From a virus, in the IMG/VR virus record IMGVR_UViG_3300020439_000098, positions 1 through 21,799 of that record: a stretch of DNA of 21,799 nt; one strand, written 5' to 3'. The notes under the pieces were generated by a model. It ran no database searches. It was not told the DNA's origin and saw nothing but the letters and a program-made list of their open reading frames with translations. Shown here piece by piece: positions 11,485 to 19,752 of the stretch. Numbering within the stretch: the first letter of the stretch is position 1; every line of letters starts with the position of its first letter. A program made the translations under genes and the position numbers.

Positions 11485-12549
11485 TTATTTGGGTGAAATT
11501 TTGCGAATAGCAGAAACGTAACGTTCCATATTTCCACTGACTTCTACTGTATCAGCATCGTCAGATTCCATAATAGTTTCATCACTTACTTCTGCCACCT
11601 CTTTCTTGAAATAACTTTCTTTGACAGTAGATACTTTTTCAGCAAAAGTTTCTTCGTCTTCGAAAATAATGTCATTTACAAGAGATTTTAGTTTTTCTAC
11701 TTGAGTTTCGGCAAGGTCACGTGACGCTTCTCTGATAACAGATTCACGCTTGTAAACTTCCAATTCCTTAGTAGCGTCTATAACTTTCTGAGTAGATTCG
11801 TTGAGTTTACCCTCAAGTTCTTCTACTGATTCAGCAAGTTCGTCAACTAGATCAACTTTAGACTCAGGTACGTCAATGTAAGACTCTTCGAAAACACCTT
11901 TCAGTTTTTCCATAAAAGTCTCAGCGATTTCAGTACGTAAACCGTTCTGAATTGCTAATTGATTTTCCTTCATCCAAGATTCAACTACGTAATTAAGGTA
12001 GCTGTCTACTTTCTCTACAAGTTCTGACTTAGTTGAAGATACTTCTTCTTCTAACTCTTCCTTGTACTGTGCTTCAAGTCTGTCAATTTCAGATGAAACT
12101 TTAGACTTCACAGCAGCTTCAAAGATAGTTGCGGTTTTAGCTTTGAACTCATCACTGAGTGTAGCTTCAGACTCGACTAATGCATCAAGTTCAGCAGTAG
12201 TGTCAACTTCAGGAGATTCTGAAATGACTTCATCTTCTTCCATTTCTACTGACTCGTTATGATAAGATTGATGTAACTTCAGCATTTCTGCTTTGTTCAT
12301 CTTCTGCATCTTATCAACCATTGCACTAATCATACCCGCCTTTGTCTTAGGAGCAGGAGCTTGTTTTTTAACTGCATCTTCAGCGCCGTCTACAGTCTTC
12401 TCAGACTCATCTTCGTCACTACCCTTATCGAGTAATTTAGAATCAGCAGCTTCTTCTACAGTTTCCTCTTCGAGAGCCTCTTCCACGATGTCGTTAATAT
12501 CTTCATCGGTAGATTCGACTTCGACTTGGTTTTTTACTTCTTCAGTCAT
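11485..12549 (-). CDS. gp22: gp22 prohead scaffold core protein
   Basis: A 354-aa highly acidic, coiled-coil-rich protein in the gp22 position between the prohead protease and the major capsid protein. The first 110 residues are almost all acidic or low-complexity (EDINDIVEEALEEETVEEA...). A long heptad-like helical region follows (EIDRLEAQYKEELEEEVSST and onward), and the end is NMERYVSAIRKISPK. gp22 forms the inner core on which the shell assembles and is then degraded by gp21. T4 gp22 is about 269 aa; the longer acidic N-terminus is common in marine relatives. Assignment rests mainly on position, composition and the C-terminal end. ATG at 12549 follows AAGGAG. Confidence 0.9.
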   Translation of the reverse strand: MTEEVKNQVEVESTDEDINDIVEEALEEETVEEAADSKLLDKGSDEDESEKTVDGAEDAVKKQAPAPKTKAGMISAMVDKMQKMNKAEMLKLHQSYHNESVEMEEDEVISESPEVDTTAELDALVESEATLSDEFKAKTATIFEAAVKSKVSSEIDRLEAQYKEELEEEVSSTKSELVEKVDSYLNYVVESWMKENQLAIQNGLRTEIAETFMEKLKGVFEESYIDVPESKVDLVDELAESVEELEGKLNESTQKVIDATKELEVYKRESVIREASRDLAETQVEKLKSLVNDIIFEDEETFAEKVSTVKESYFKKEVAEVSDETIMESDDADTVEVSGNMERYVSAIRKISPK

Positions 12550-12559
12550 AATCGACTCC

Positions 12560-13219
12560 TTAGATTTGCGATTTAATTAACGAGAGGAAATTTTTAAACT
12601 CTCGAATTTGCACTTCTGGACGAAATGCCTTCGGAGCGTTTTTAATTTCAGTCTCCATATTTTCAATTACCTGAGGCGAAAGAACACCGTTATCCCAAAC
12701 CCACTCAACACCTTCCATTATACCATTTACAAATGCTTCTGGTGCTGACGGGTCTTGTACGATGTCAACCGTACTAAGCATAAAGTCGTCTTTGACGTAC
12801 ATTGCGCCGTTCTTCTGCTCAAGGCTACCCATACCACGAGTTGACACACCTAGTTGCACGCCACCTTCGAGAAGACCTTCAACGATCTTACCCATAGGAG
12901 TCGGCAATATTTGTGCCTTTCCGATCACATTATTTCCCTCAAATTTAAGTTCTTTAATGAGATGCGAAACTTTGTCTAAGTTAACTGTCGGCCCTTCAGG
13001 GTGGTTTAGTTCCCCAACTGCCCGTTTCTTAGAAACTTGTTCTTTAACGTATTTGTTTACCGCCTTTTCCATAATTGCTTTGGGGTAAACACGTCCATTG
13101 CGGTTCTTTTTGTCCGCTTGTGCGAATACGCCTTCGATGACGTAATTTTTCTCGCCGTTTTCTTTCTTTTCAACGATACACTGGATATCGTTTTCTACGT
13201 ATTCACTAATTAATTTCAT
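12560..13219 (-). CDS. gp21: gp21 prohead protease
   Basis: A 219-aa serine protease of the herpesvirus-assemblin-like fold that cleaves gp23, gp22 and other core proteins after (L/I)xE sites during head maturation. The catalytic His is in GELNHPEG (H73) and the nucleophile in GVSTRG (S126); the acidic region STVDIVQDPSAPEAF (about 149-163) is the typical block after the nucleophile. The N-terminus (VIEGVFAQADKKNRNGRVYP) is the usual phage prohead-protease start. Length agrees with T4 (212 aa). It starts directly behind the stop of the 73-aa gene. Confidence 0.96.
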   Translation of the reverse strand: MKLISEYVENDIQCIVEKKENGEKNYVIEGVFAQADKKNRNGRVYPKAIMEKAVNKYVKEQVSKKRAVGELNHPEGPTVNLDKVSHLIKELKFEGNNVIGKAQILPTPMGKIVEGLLEGGVQLGVSTRGMGSLEQKNGAMYVKDDFMLSTVDIVQDPSAPEAFVNGIMEGVEWVWDNGVLSPQVIENMETEIKNAPKAFRPEVQIREFKNFLSLIKSQI

Positions 13220-13441
13220 TTAGGTTAATTCCCTTATTACGGTTTCGATTGCCTTCTCGGCATCTTTCTGAGACTTGAAAGCGTCTAATCGATCACCGTC
13301 TACATATGCGACAAAGGGTAGATTATCCCTTCCCTTTTTGTCGGGACGTTGATATATCTCGACAGGGATTCGTTTAATCTTTTTCTTGTAGACAACGTTA
13401 CCTTCAGGTTTTTTGTCTCTAATTTCCTGAAATGTTTTCAC
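13220..13441 (-). CDS. Small conserved protein between gp67-like and gp21 genes
   Basis: A 73-aa basic protein. The start appears to be GTG at 13441 (MKTFQEIRDKKPEGNVVYKK), since no ATG is available upstream before the late box. The sequence alternates strands and lysines (KIKRIPVEIYQ...PFVAYVDGDRLDAFKSQKDAEKAIETVIREL), suggesting a compact alpha/beta fold. It occupies the place of T4 gene 68 (prohead core), but I see no convincing similarity to gp68, which is about twice as long. Similar proteins sit next to gp21 in marine T4-like phages as I remember them. A TATAAATA box is 23 bases ahead, so it opens a late transcript with gp21, gp22 and gp23. A head-assembly role is only inferred. Confidence 0.75.
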   Translation of the reverse strand: MKTFQEIRDKKPEGNVVYKKKIKRIPVEIYQRPDKKGRDNLPFVAYVDGDRLDAFKSQKDAEKAIETVIRELT

Positions 13442-13464
13442 AACAAGTTTTTCCCTTTACCAAT

Positions 13465-13472
13465 TATTTATA
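13465..13472 (-). promoter_or_regulatory. T4-type late promoter ahead of the gp21-gp22-gp23 group
   Basis: Exact TATAAATA on the minus strand, three bases after the gp67-like gene's stop. Start near 13459, giving a leader of about 18 bases before the GTG at 13441. Well placed to drive the head operon. Confidence 0.78.
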
Positions 13473-13475
13473 CGA

Positions 13476-13775
13476 TTAAGAATCTTCAGAAGGTTCTTCT
13501 TCTTCGATTTCATCGTCTAATTCGTCCGAAACGACTTCTTCATCGTCTAATTCGTCCAAAATTTCCTCATCGGTGATGTCATCCACGGGTTCATCGTTGT
13601 GATAATTACCCGCAACTGCCACCTTCTCTGCTTCTAATGCAGAATGTACTTTGTCTTGAATGATACTATTAAATGAACCTTCCGCTTTGTTAAGTTCACC
13701 TGTAGTAATTTGATTGACTAAATCTTCTATCGGATTTGCAACCACTTCGTCTTGCTTTTGAGTTTCTTCACTCAT
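13476..13775 (-). CDS. gp67: gp67-like prohead core protein
   Basis: A 99-aa protein matching T4 gp67 in layout: a helical N-terminal half (IEDLVNQITTGELNKAEGSF, then SIIQDKVHSALEAEKVAVAG) and a strongly acidic C-terminal tail rich in D and E. T4 gp67 (80 aa) has the same LV-x-A-x-x-x-F...KIAIA core followed by an acidic run; it is part of the prohead core and affects head shape. It lies just behind gp20 and ahead of gp21, as in T4. The acidic tail contains a DELDDE duplication encoded by a 19-base direct repeat (13509-13527 and 13539-13557). Confidence 0.8.
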   Translation of the reverse strand: MSEETQKQDEVVANPIEDLVNQITTGELNKAEGSFNSIIQDKVHSALEAEKVAVAGNYHNDEPVDDITDEEILDELDDEEVVSDELDDEIEEEEPSEDS

Positions 13776-13791
13776 TATATTTCTCCTTTAA

Positions 13792-15306
13792 TTAAAAGTC
13801 TTCATCCTCACCATCTTCGGAGTTAGCATTTTCTGCTTCAACTTGATCCTTCATAGTTTGGATGTCTTCATCTGTCATTCTCATTACGTTCTTCATAACC
13901 CATTCTCTAGAGAAGTATTCGCCCACGTAGTTCGATACCGCATCAAGAACGTTCAACCTATCTTGCAATAATTCCATATCTTTAAGTTCTGTAAAATGGT
14001 TGTCACGTAGAAAATCTACATTGATGTCATTCTTCCACTCTTCCCAATCCTGTTCAGTAATGATACCCTTTAAGAGTAACTGTTTACGTAGGATTCCAAG
14101 GAATAAGTGTGAGAATCTTTTACGCAACCTTTCAATAAACTTGTGGAACTTCACTTCGTCTCTTGTGATCTCTGTGGATCGTCCTAGAGAGAATTGTGCT
14201 TCCTGTTCTAGTCTATTAATAGGTACGTTTAATGCACGATACAATCTCTTCTGGAAGTAGATAATATCGTCAATCTGTCCTAAGTTCTCACCGCCTGGCA
14301 ATGTTGATATCTCAGTACCTCTACCACCTTCTCTACGAGGCAACCAGAAGTCTTCCAACATTGACATATGTTTGCGGTCATCTTTTAGGTCACCAGTTGA
14401 TGCATCGTACACTAACTTATTTCTATAACGAGTCATAATGTCTTTCATATATGCTTCGGATTTATTTCGAGGCATATTACCAACATCGATATAGAATATA
14501 CGTCTTTCAGGCGCACGTGCGAGACGGTAGATGACTAGAGAGTCTTCTAACATTCTCAACTGGTTAATTGGTTTGAGTGCCTTATGTAAGTAAGACACAA
14601 CGGTTTTCTTAGATGGGTCAAGTAATCCAGATGTTACATATGATACTGCATCGGGTGCTAACTTGACGCCTTGGTTTGTTCCTGCTTTCTCTTGGTAGAT
14701 AAAAAATTCGTTTACCTTATCTACAATCTTTGCATCCGTCTTTTGATCTTTCTTATATTTTACTTCTTTGACTTTACGGATTTTAGCCGCATCTATTGGA
14801 CGGATTTCTTGAACCCCTAGTTTGAGGTTACCTTCATCAACAACTAAATGATAGAACAATCTGCCGTCTACGTAAAAACTTCTAAAGATATCGTGACCTA
14901 ATTCACTGAAGTTTAACATAGAACAAACACCATCAAATTCTTCTAGCATTTGTTTCTTGATTGAATCTGAAACTTTATCAACACTGTCTAAATTTAATGT
15001 TACGGGTGCTTCGTTTTCACCCCCAACAATAGATTCATTAACAATGTCTTCAATAGCGGCATCTACTTCGGGATGTTCAGCGACCCCTCTGTATTTCATA
15101 ATAAGTTGGGAATTGTCTTTCGCTTTACCGCCTTCAAGGTCAATGTATTGACCGTAATGAGAACCAGACGCAGTTACATACCCCGCACCATCTTCATCGG
15201 TGGGAGTTACAATAGAAGGGAGTTTTTCCTTTTCTTTCTCTTTTTTCTGAACACGTTTAAGTTCAAATCCAAAGAGTTTTAGTAGTGCGTTGTCTTGTTC
15301 TGCCAT
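13792..15306 (-). CDS. gp20: gp20 portal vertex protein
   Basis: A 504-aa portal protein, forming the dodecameric ring at the head vertex through which gp17 pumps DNA and on which the head starts to assemble. Recognisable portions are YRGVAEHPEVDAAIEDIVNE (about 69-88), PERRIFYIDVGNMPRNKSEAY (270s-290s), and LYRALNVPINRLEQE (about 358-372), all typical of T4-like portals. Length is close to T4 (524 aa). The C-terminus is acidic (NSEDGEDEDF). ATG at 15306 follows GAGG at a distance. Two hairpins and a TATAGATA late-like box lie in the gap upstream. Confidence 0.97.
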   Translation of the reverse strand: MAEQDNALLKLFGFELKRVQKKEKEKEKLPSIVTPTDEDGAGYVTASGSHYGQYIDLEGGKAKDNSQLIMKYRGVAEHPEVDAAIEDIVNESIVGGENEAPVTLNLDSVDKVSDSIKKQMLEEFDGVCSMLNFSELGHDIFRSFYVDGRLFYHLVVDEGNLKLGVQEIRPIDAAKIRKVKEVKYKKDQKTDAKIVDKVNEFFIYQEKAGTNQGVKLAPDAVSYVTSGLLDPSKKTVVSYLHKALKPINQLRMLEDSLVIYRLARAPERRIFYIDVGNMPRNKSEAYMKDIMTRYRNKLVYDASTGDLKDDRKHMSMLEDFWLPRREGGRGTEISTLPGGENLGQIDDIIYFQKRLYRALNVPINRLEQEAQFSLGRSTEITRDEVKFHKFIERLRKRFSHLFLGILRKQLLLKGIITEQDWEEWKNDINVDFLRDNHFTELKDMELLQDRLNVLDAVSNYVGEYFSREWVMKNVMRMTDEDIQTMKDQVEAENANSEDGEDEDF

Positions 15307-15320
15307 AATGTTTTCAATTC

Positions 15321-15362
15321 CTCGTTGTGTAATAGAACGAGATGTAGGAATTTCTTCCTACA
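15321..15362 (-). repeat. Two adjacent inverted repeats between gp19 and gp20
   Basis: CTCGTT/AACGAG (15321-15326 and 15336-15341, 9-base loop) is directly followed by TGTAGGAA/TTCCTACA (15343-15350 and 15355-15362, 4-base loop). Neither is followed by a clear T-run on the minus strand, so they look more like RNA-processing or partial-termination structures separating gp19 and gp20 messages than intrinsic terminators. Confidence 0.5.
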
Positions 15363-15366
15363 CCTC

Positions 15367-15374
15367 TATCTATA
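15367..15374 (-). promoter_or_regulatory. Possible variant late promoter ahead of gp20
   Basis: TATAGATA on the minus strand, one base off TATAAATA, in the 82-base gap between gp19 and gp20. Start near 15361, about 55 bases before the gp20 ATG. Plausible by position; the mismatch keeps confidence low. Confidence 0.35.
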
Positions 15375-15388
15375 TGCCAGATAACACC

Positions 15389-15916
15389 TTAACTTGTAGT
15401 GTTACTTTCCCAGTATTGGACTGCAAATTCTACGGTGAATTCCTCAACTGTATCTACTGTCTCGTATGAAACATCGATAGCAGCTACGTTAATTGGAAAA
15501 CATCCACGGAAGTTATAAGTCTTAATAACAGACTCATCTCTGTCCAATTGCTCAACAACTAAGTCAGCTTGATAATCCACTGGATTAGTCAAACCTGTGT
15601 TGTTTTGGTGTGCATTGATACCGTTCATCCATCTTTCCATTGCGTCACGGACATTAAAGTCTGTGTCGTTCAGGACGGTAACAGTCCAACTTTCAAATGT
15701 ACGGTCACCCGCAATTTTCAATTGTCTGCCTCGGAATGGTACTTCAATAACGTTCATTAATGAAGCAGGTAATTGTGCAGCTTTGCACAAGAACGATGTC
15801 AGTTCAACGTCTCCACCAGCATAGCCAGGGAAATTGACAGTTGCTTTAAACAGGTTAGGACGTGCGCCCCCACCTCTCAACTTCGATTTGAAGTCATCTA
15901 CGCCTAAAATTGCCAT
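15389..15916 (-). CDS. gp19: gp19 tail tube protein
   Basis: A 175-aa tail tube subunit that stacks as hexameric rings inside the sheath. The N-terminal FKSKLRGGGARPNLFKATVN is typical; the hydrophobic LCKAAQLPASLMNVIEVPFR and GRQLKIAGDRTFESWTVTVL (about 45-85) form the tube's inner and inter-ring strands. The end is VEEFTVEFAVQYWES. T4 gp19 is 163 aa. It sits between gp18 and gp20 as in T4, 20 bases behind gp18, with GGAG before the ATG. It differs clearly from the second gp19-family protein at 7302-7832. Confidence 0.96.
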   Translation of the reverse strand: MAILGVDDFKSKLRGGGARPNLFKATVNFPGYAGGDVELTSFLCKAAQLPASLMNVIEVPFRGRQLKIAGDRTFESWTVTVLNDTDFNVRDAMERWMNGINAHQNNTGLTNPVDYQADLVVEQLDRDESVIKTYNFRGCFPINVAAIDVSYETVDTVEEFTVEFAVQYWESNTTS

Positions 15917-15936
15917 TGTTTTCTCCTAATCGTTCC

Positions 15937-17733
15937 TTATACCGTTCCGACTACTTCTTCAAATTCCACACCAGTTCTAACTGCAACAAAGTTCAATGTT
16001 ACGTAGTTAATAGAACGTGCGGGTTTGATGAAGATAGATGCAACGAATTCGTTTCTATCGACCACAGCAGCGGTGTTGTTTGTTGCGTCACATACAACAC
16101 GGAAATCTGTGATCCCCCTTCGACCTTTGATCTCTCTCAAGAATGGTTCGACAATGTTTACGAATTCTGCACGAGTAAACTCGTCATTGAATTCAAACAT
16201 AACATTTCGTCCAGCGATTGCAATGGCTCTTTCGATACCAAGGAACAATCTACGAACGTTAATGCGGTCAAACGCACTTGGTCTAGATTCATTAGTCTTA
16301 TCACCAAATAACATTATTCCATCGCCTGGAATATTTGCTATTGGGTTAATACCAGCTTTGTACAATGCATCCCTTTCAGCTTTACTTGGGGAGAGTACGA
16401 TATCCGTAACTCCTAAGTAACGTCCACGTCTTGCACCAGCAGGTGAGAACCAAGGAGCAGCTACTAAGTCTGTTGCAGCCATCAAACCAGCGGTTGATGA
16501 AGCAGCAGGAATCTTAATATACTGATCGTTGTATTTGTCAAACACCTTTAGGTAGTTGTTATCGTGAACCAGATAAGAGGATTTTGTATAAGTGTTATTA
16601 CAAGCTAATACAGCATCGTTAGTACCAGTTGTTACTACTGCGGCTCTTGATGGAGACGCAACAACAACACAGTCCTTACGTGTTGAACCAGCGGTTGTAA
16701 TAAGATCGTTAACTATCGTAGTTGCTGGAGTATCTGTCAATGATTCAGGTGCGATTAAGAAGTCTACTTCGATATTGTCCTTATCTTCGAACTTATCGAA
16801 ACCTCTTAGGATATCATCTGTACCTAATGTACTTGATGATACACCACCGCCTAATGATACTTTAAATGTACCTACTGCGCCGTCTCGGTTACCCGATTTG
16901 CCACCGTGGTCAGCTTTAAAGTCTTCATTACCTGCTTGAGTTGCAGCTGTATCCCAGTTGCTTCCACACAAATCAGAGTTGTCAGAATCACTTGAACTTC
17001 TGTGGAATTTACCGTAGTAAATCCATTCAGATTGTAACTTAATTACATCTTTCCAGTAGTTCGATGTTCCATCAGCTCTCTTTGCATTAGATGCTACTGA
17101 TAGGAATGGGAAGGTTTCGAGAACTTCACCAGCAGTACCAGTGATCTCTCCATCTTCATCAACTACAACAACGTGTATCTCGTCATTCTTTCCACCTAAC
17201 TTACTTACGTAGTCAGACGTTTTTGGAGCTGCGTCAAACTTACCTTTATAAGTCCAGTTATTGAATGCGGCTACACCGCCATTGTCAGAGTCTACAGTTG
17301 TGCAATACGATACCTTTAATGAGTTACCCAACTCGCCTGGATATTTTGCGATGAATATTCCGTCACTGCTATCAATTGTAGCAGATTCGAAAGCATCCAA
17401 ATTATTCAGTGCTTGGGCAGCTCCGCCTGCGGAATCTGACGCAAAGTAAGCATTCGTAGCATCGGAATCTTGCTCACGAACGACTTGCAATGAGTTAGAA
17501 TAACGCAAGAAATATGCGGCTGAATGAAAATCAACCGTATTATCAGTTGTTGGCGCAGAAAAACGAGAAACTAATCCAGATTCATCTGAAACTAGAGTAA
17601 CCTCGCCTACGGGCCCCCAACCGAAATTTCCCACAAACGCACCAGTAGAAGTTTGAACGTTAGGTACAACACCTGTCAGATCAATTTCTTTTACCGTTAC
17701 GGCAGGGGAAGCAGAGGGTGTAAATAGTGCCAT
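15937..17733 (-). CDS. gp18: gp18 tail sheath protein
   Basis: A 598-aa contractile sheath protein. The N-terminus SPAVTVKEIDLTGVVPNVQTSTGAFVGNFGWGPVGEVTLV is the conserved part that links subunits. The C-terminal domain (about residues 440-598) includes GARRGRYLGVTDIVLSPS and INPIANIPGDGIMLFGDKT, then NVRRLFLGIERAIAIAGR and the terminal VAVRTGVEFEEVVGTV, all hallmarks of the sheath core. The middle, surface-exposed part is variable. T4 gp18 is 659 aa. A late box lies about 60 bases ahead, and GGAAAGAG precedes the ATG. It probably starts the late gp18-gp19 transcript. Confidence 0.97.
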   Translation of the reverse strand: MALFTPSASPAVTVKEIDLTGVVPNVQTSTGAFVGNFGWGPVGEVTLVSDESGLVSRFSAPTTDNTVDFHSAAYFLRYSNSLQVVREQDSDATNAYFASDSAGGAAQALNNLDAFESATIDSSDGIFIAKYPGELGNSLKVSYCTTVDSDNGGVAAFNNWTYKGKFDAAPKTSDYVSKLGGKNDEIHVVVVDEDGEITGTAGEVLETFPFLSVASNAKRADGTSNYWKDVIKLQSEWIYYGKFHRSSSDSDNSDLCGSNWDTAATQAGNEDFKADHGGKSGNRDGAVGTFKVSLGGGVSSSTLGTDDILRGFDKFEDKDNIEVDFLIAPESLTDTPATTIVNDLITTAGSTRKDCVVVASPSRAAVVTTGTNDAVLACNNTYTKSSYLVHDNNYLKVFDKYNDQYIKIPAASSTAGLMAATDLVAAPWFSPAGARRGRYLGVTDIVLSPSKAERDALYKAGINPIANIPGDGIMLFGDKTNESRPSAFDRINVRRLFLGIERAIAIAGRNVMFEFNDEFTRAEFVNIVEPFLREIKGRRGITDFRVVCDATNNTAAVVDRNEFVASIFIKPARSINYVTLNFVAVRTGVEFEEVVGTV

Positions 17734-17795
17734 AGCTCTTTCCTTTTCGTAATCTAATTATAAGTTGTCATAATACGGTTATTTTCACATACATT

Positions 17796-17803
17796 TATTT
17801 ATA
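17796..17803 (-). promoter_or_regulatory. T4-type late promoter for gp18, inside a palindrome
   Basis: Exact TATAAATA on the minus strand, in the gp17-gp18 gap; start near 17790, leader about 56 bases. It lies in a 14-base perfect palindrome TTATTTATAAATAA (17795-17808), so an equal box reads on the plus strand (17800-17807) towards the gp17 gene, antisense. Confidence 0.72.
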
Positions 17804-17816
17804 AATAATCTTTTTT

Positions 17817-19427
17817 CTACCACTCTTCGATACTACCATTCTGGTATGGTATCCATCTTTCAGCGTCTTTTAATTGTTCTTGTTCTCGTAAAAAGTCTGT
17901 TCCATCGTCTACAAACCCTACAGGTGGAACATCGTCTTCTATTTCTTTCATTTGTTTTGCAAACATCATCTCTTTGAGGTTGATATCTGTAAGGTCAGCG
18001 AAATATTGGGTAGAAACAAAGTAACCAAACAATACGAGATTCATCATTAAATCATCGTGGTTACCATCTGACGCTTCATATGACTGACCCTTTGACACAA
18101 AGGTTGATATCTCGAATATACTATTCTCATCACAGATATCTAATTTCTTATTTTCTAATATATCTTTGATAGATGAACAACCGATCCGTTTTACTTTACG
18201 GTTCATCTCGATACCGATTCGATCTGATTTGATTGCAGATTCCATATGCATATTTTCATACTCAAGGTCTTGATATAGTCCCTGACATACCAATTGTCCA
18301 GAATCATTTGATTCAACTATCACATATGCGTTATTGTAGAAACTTGCGTACTTATATATAAAATTAGGTAAGAGTATAGGAGATATAGTGTTGTTGCGAT
18401 AAACAGCAACCTGTTTGAAAGGTCTTGTGCTAATGTCGATTACCGTTGCGGTAGAATAATCCTGACCTCTTCCCTTTGACACGTCTACAGTCATTATATA
18501 ATCGTGTTTTGGTTGTGGTAGTGTATAGATGTGAAAGTCACCTTCAACTTTTTTAGGTGGTTTTGCTCTAAATGACAACAACGTTTCTGCGTTGATTAGG
18601 GTATCACCCGTACCAAAGAAGGTGTTACCAAACTCTTGATCGAACTGCAATTGTGAAGTGTTCGCAATAGTCTGTTCCTTCCATTTATCGTCCCTGCCTG
18701 GCACGTCATACCAATTAACTGTAAACGGTTTAAATTCATTTATACCCTGTATCGCACCTTCCCAGATTTTATGGTAGGTATTACCGATCCCATTCGCAGT
18801 TGAGGTAATAATAACTTTGGTTTCTTTACCCGCTGAGATAACTGGATATGTTGATGTGTAAAACTCGTTCGCTCTTTCCACGAACGCAAACTCATCCATA
18901 TAAAGTAAATTAACAGACATACCACGAATAGAACTACCAGAGGTAGCACTAGCAATAATCCTACTATTATTACTAAACTCCAACGACCCTTTGTTAAGTG
19001 CCTTGCAGCCAGGTTGTAAGAAGAAAGGTAGGTTCTCCAACATAAGTGTAACACGAGATAACATCTCCCTTGCGGTTGCACCCTTATTAGCAAGGATCGC
19101 AATCGTCTTTTCTGGATGGAAACAGGCGTACCACAACAGATATCCTACACACGATATAGATTTACCTGATTGTCTACACGCAAGAACAATACTAAAACGA
19201 TGTTCATTAAAGTGTCGAAACATATCTTCTTGATATGGGTACAAGTCAAAAGGTACAAGTCCTTCATCTAAGGAGATAACTTTGAGGTATTTCTTACAGA
19301 AGTATACGGGGTCTTTAGAACACTTAACGTATTCCTTTACCTCATCTTCTGTAAAGTTGTGTTGGACTCCATCTCTCTTGACATTTATATTGCCAAGATA
19401 AGAATCATTCCTGTTCGGGTTCTGCAT
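17817..19427 (-). CDS. gp17: gp17 large terminase (packaging ATPase-nuclease)
   Basis: The motor that cuts concatemeric DNA and pumps it into the head. I use ATG at 19427 (536 aa); the TTG one codon before is less likely. ATPase motifs: Walker A RQSGKS (residues 85-90), Walker B LLYMDE (174-179), and coupling motif STANG (209-213). Nuclease: VDVSKGRGQD (D315), VIVESNDSG (E372), and GNHDD (about 456-459) supply the metal-binding acids. T4 gp17 is 610 aa. It overlaps the end of gp16 by 23 bases, so the two subunits are likely made in a coupled way. All motifs intact. Confidence 0.97.
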   Translation of the reverse strand: MQNPNRNDSYLGNINVKRDGVQHNFTEDEVKEYVKCSKDPVYFCKKYLKVISLDEGLVPFDLYPYQEDMFRHFNEHRFSIVLACRQSGKSISCVGYLLWYACFHPEKTIAILANKGATAREMLSRVTLMLENLPFFLQPGCKALNKGSLEFSNNSRIIASATSGSSIRGMSVNLLYMDEFAFVERANEFYTSTYPVISAGKETKVIITSTANGIGNTYHKIWEGAIQGINEFKPFTVNWYDVPGRDDKWKEQTIANTSQLQFDQEFGNTFFGTGDTLINAETLLSFRAKPPKKVEGDFHIYTLPQPKHDYIMTVDVSKGRGQDYSTATVIDISTRPFKQVAVYRNNTISPILLPNFIYKYASFYNNAYVIVESNDSGQLVCQGLYQDLEYENMHMESAIKSDRIGIEMNRKVKRIGCSSIKDILENKKLDICDENSIFEISTFVSKGQSYEASDGNHDDLMMNLVLFGYFVSTQYFADLTDINLKEMMFAKQMKEIEDDVPPVGFVDDGTDFLREQEQLKDAERWIPYQNGSIEEW

Positions 19428-19752
19428 CAATTACTACGCCTTTCTCTTTTTGAAGTAATCTTTGCAAGTCGGTTGTTGTTCCCACAAAAAGATTGTTTGT
19501 TTGATGTTCAATCTTTTGCAGTTCGTCATCCTTGTTGATATCTTTGTGCTTCTTATTCAAATCCATAAGTTTATCATTCACATCTGAAATTCCCTTAATC
19601 ATATTACTAAGAACTTCAAATGCACGAGGATGCTCTGACTCACGAGCTACTTCAATCATCAAGTCCAAAGACTCTCGACCTTTTTCGATTAGATCGTAAT
19701 AGGTGTCTCTGGAATACTCATAATCATCTTTAATTTTTTTCTCTTCACTCAT
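19405..19752 (-). CDS. gp16: gp16 small terminase
   Basis: A 115-aa, helical, highly charged protein in the gp16 place. It recognises phage DNA and regulates the gp17 motor as a ring oligomer. The central part (SLDLMIEVARESEHPRAFEV) and SDVNDKLMDLNKKHKDINK are the conserved coiled-coil core of T4-like small terminases. T4 gp16 is 164 aa, so this is a short version, as is usual in marine relatives. Its ATG overlaps the gp15 stop (TAATG) and its end overlaps the start of gp17. Confidence 0.9.
   Translation of the reverse strand: MSEEKKIKDDYEYSRDTYYDLIEKGRESLDLMIEVARESEHPRAFEVLSNMIKGISDVNDKLMDLNKKHKDINKDDELQKIEHQTNNLFVGTTTDLQRLLQKEKGVVIDAEPEQE

Noticed and set aside
15910-16420. Plus-strand open frames of 131-133 codons opposite gp18
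   Set aside because: They lie wholly antisense to the secure gp18 gene, overlap each other in different frames, and are rich in Ser/Thr as expected of shadow frames.
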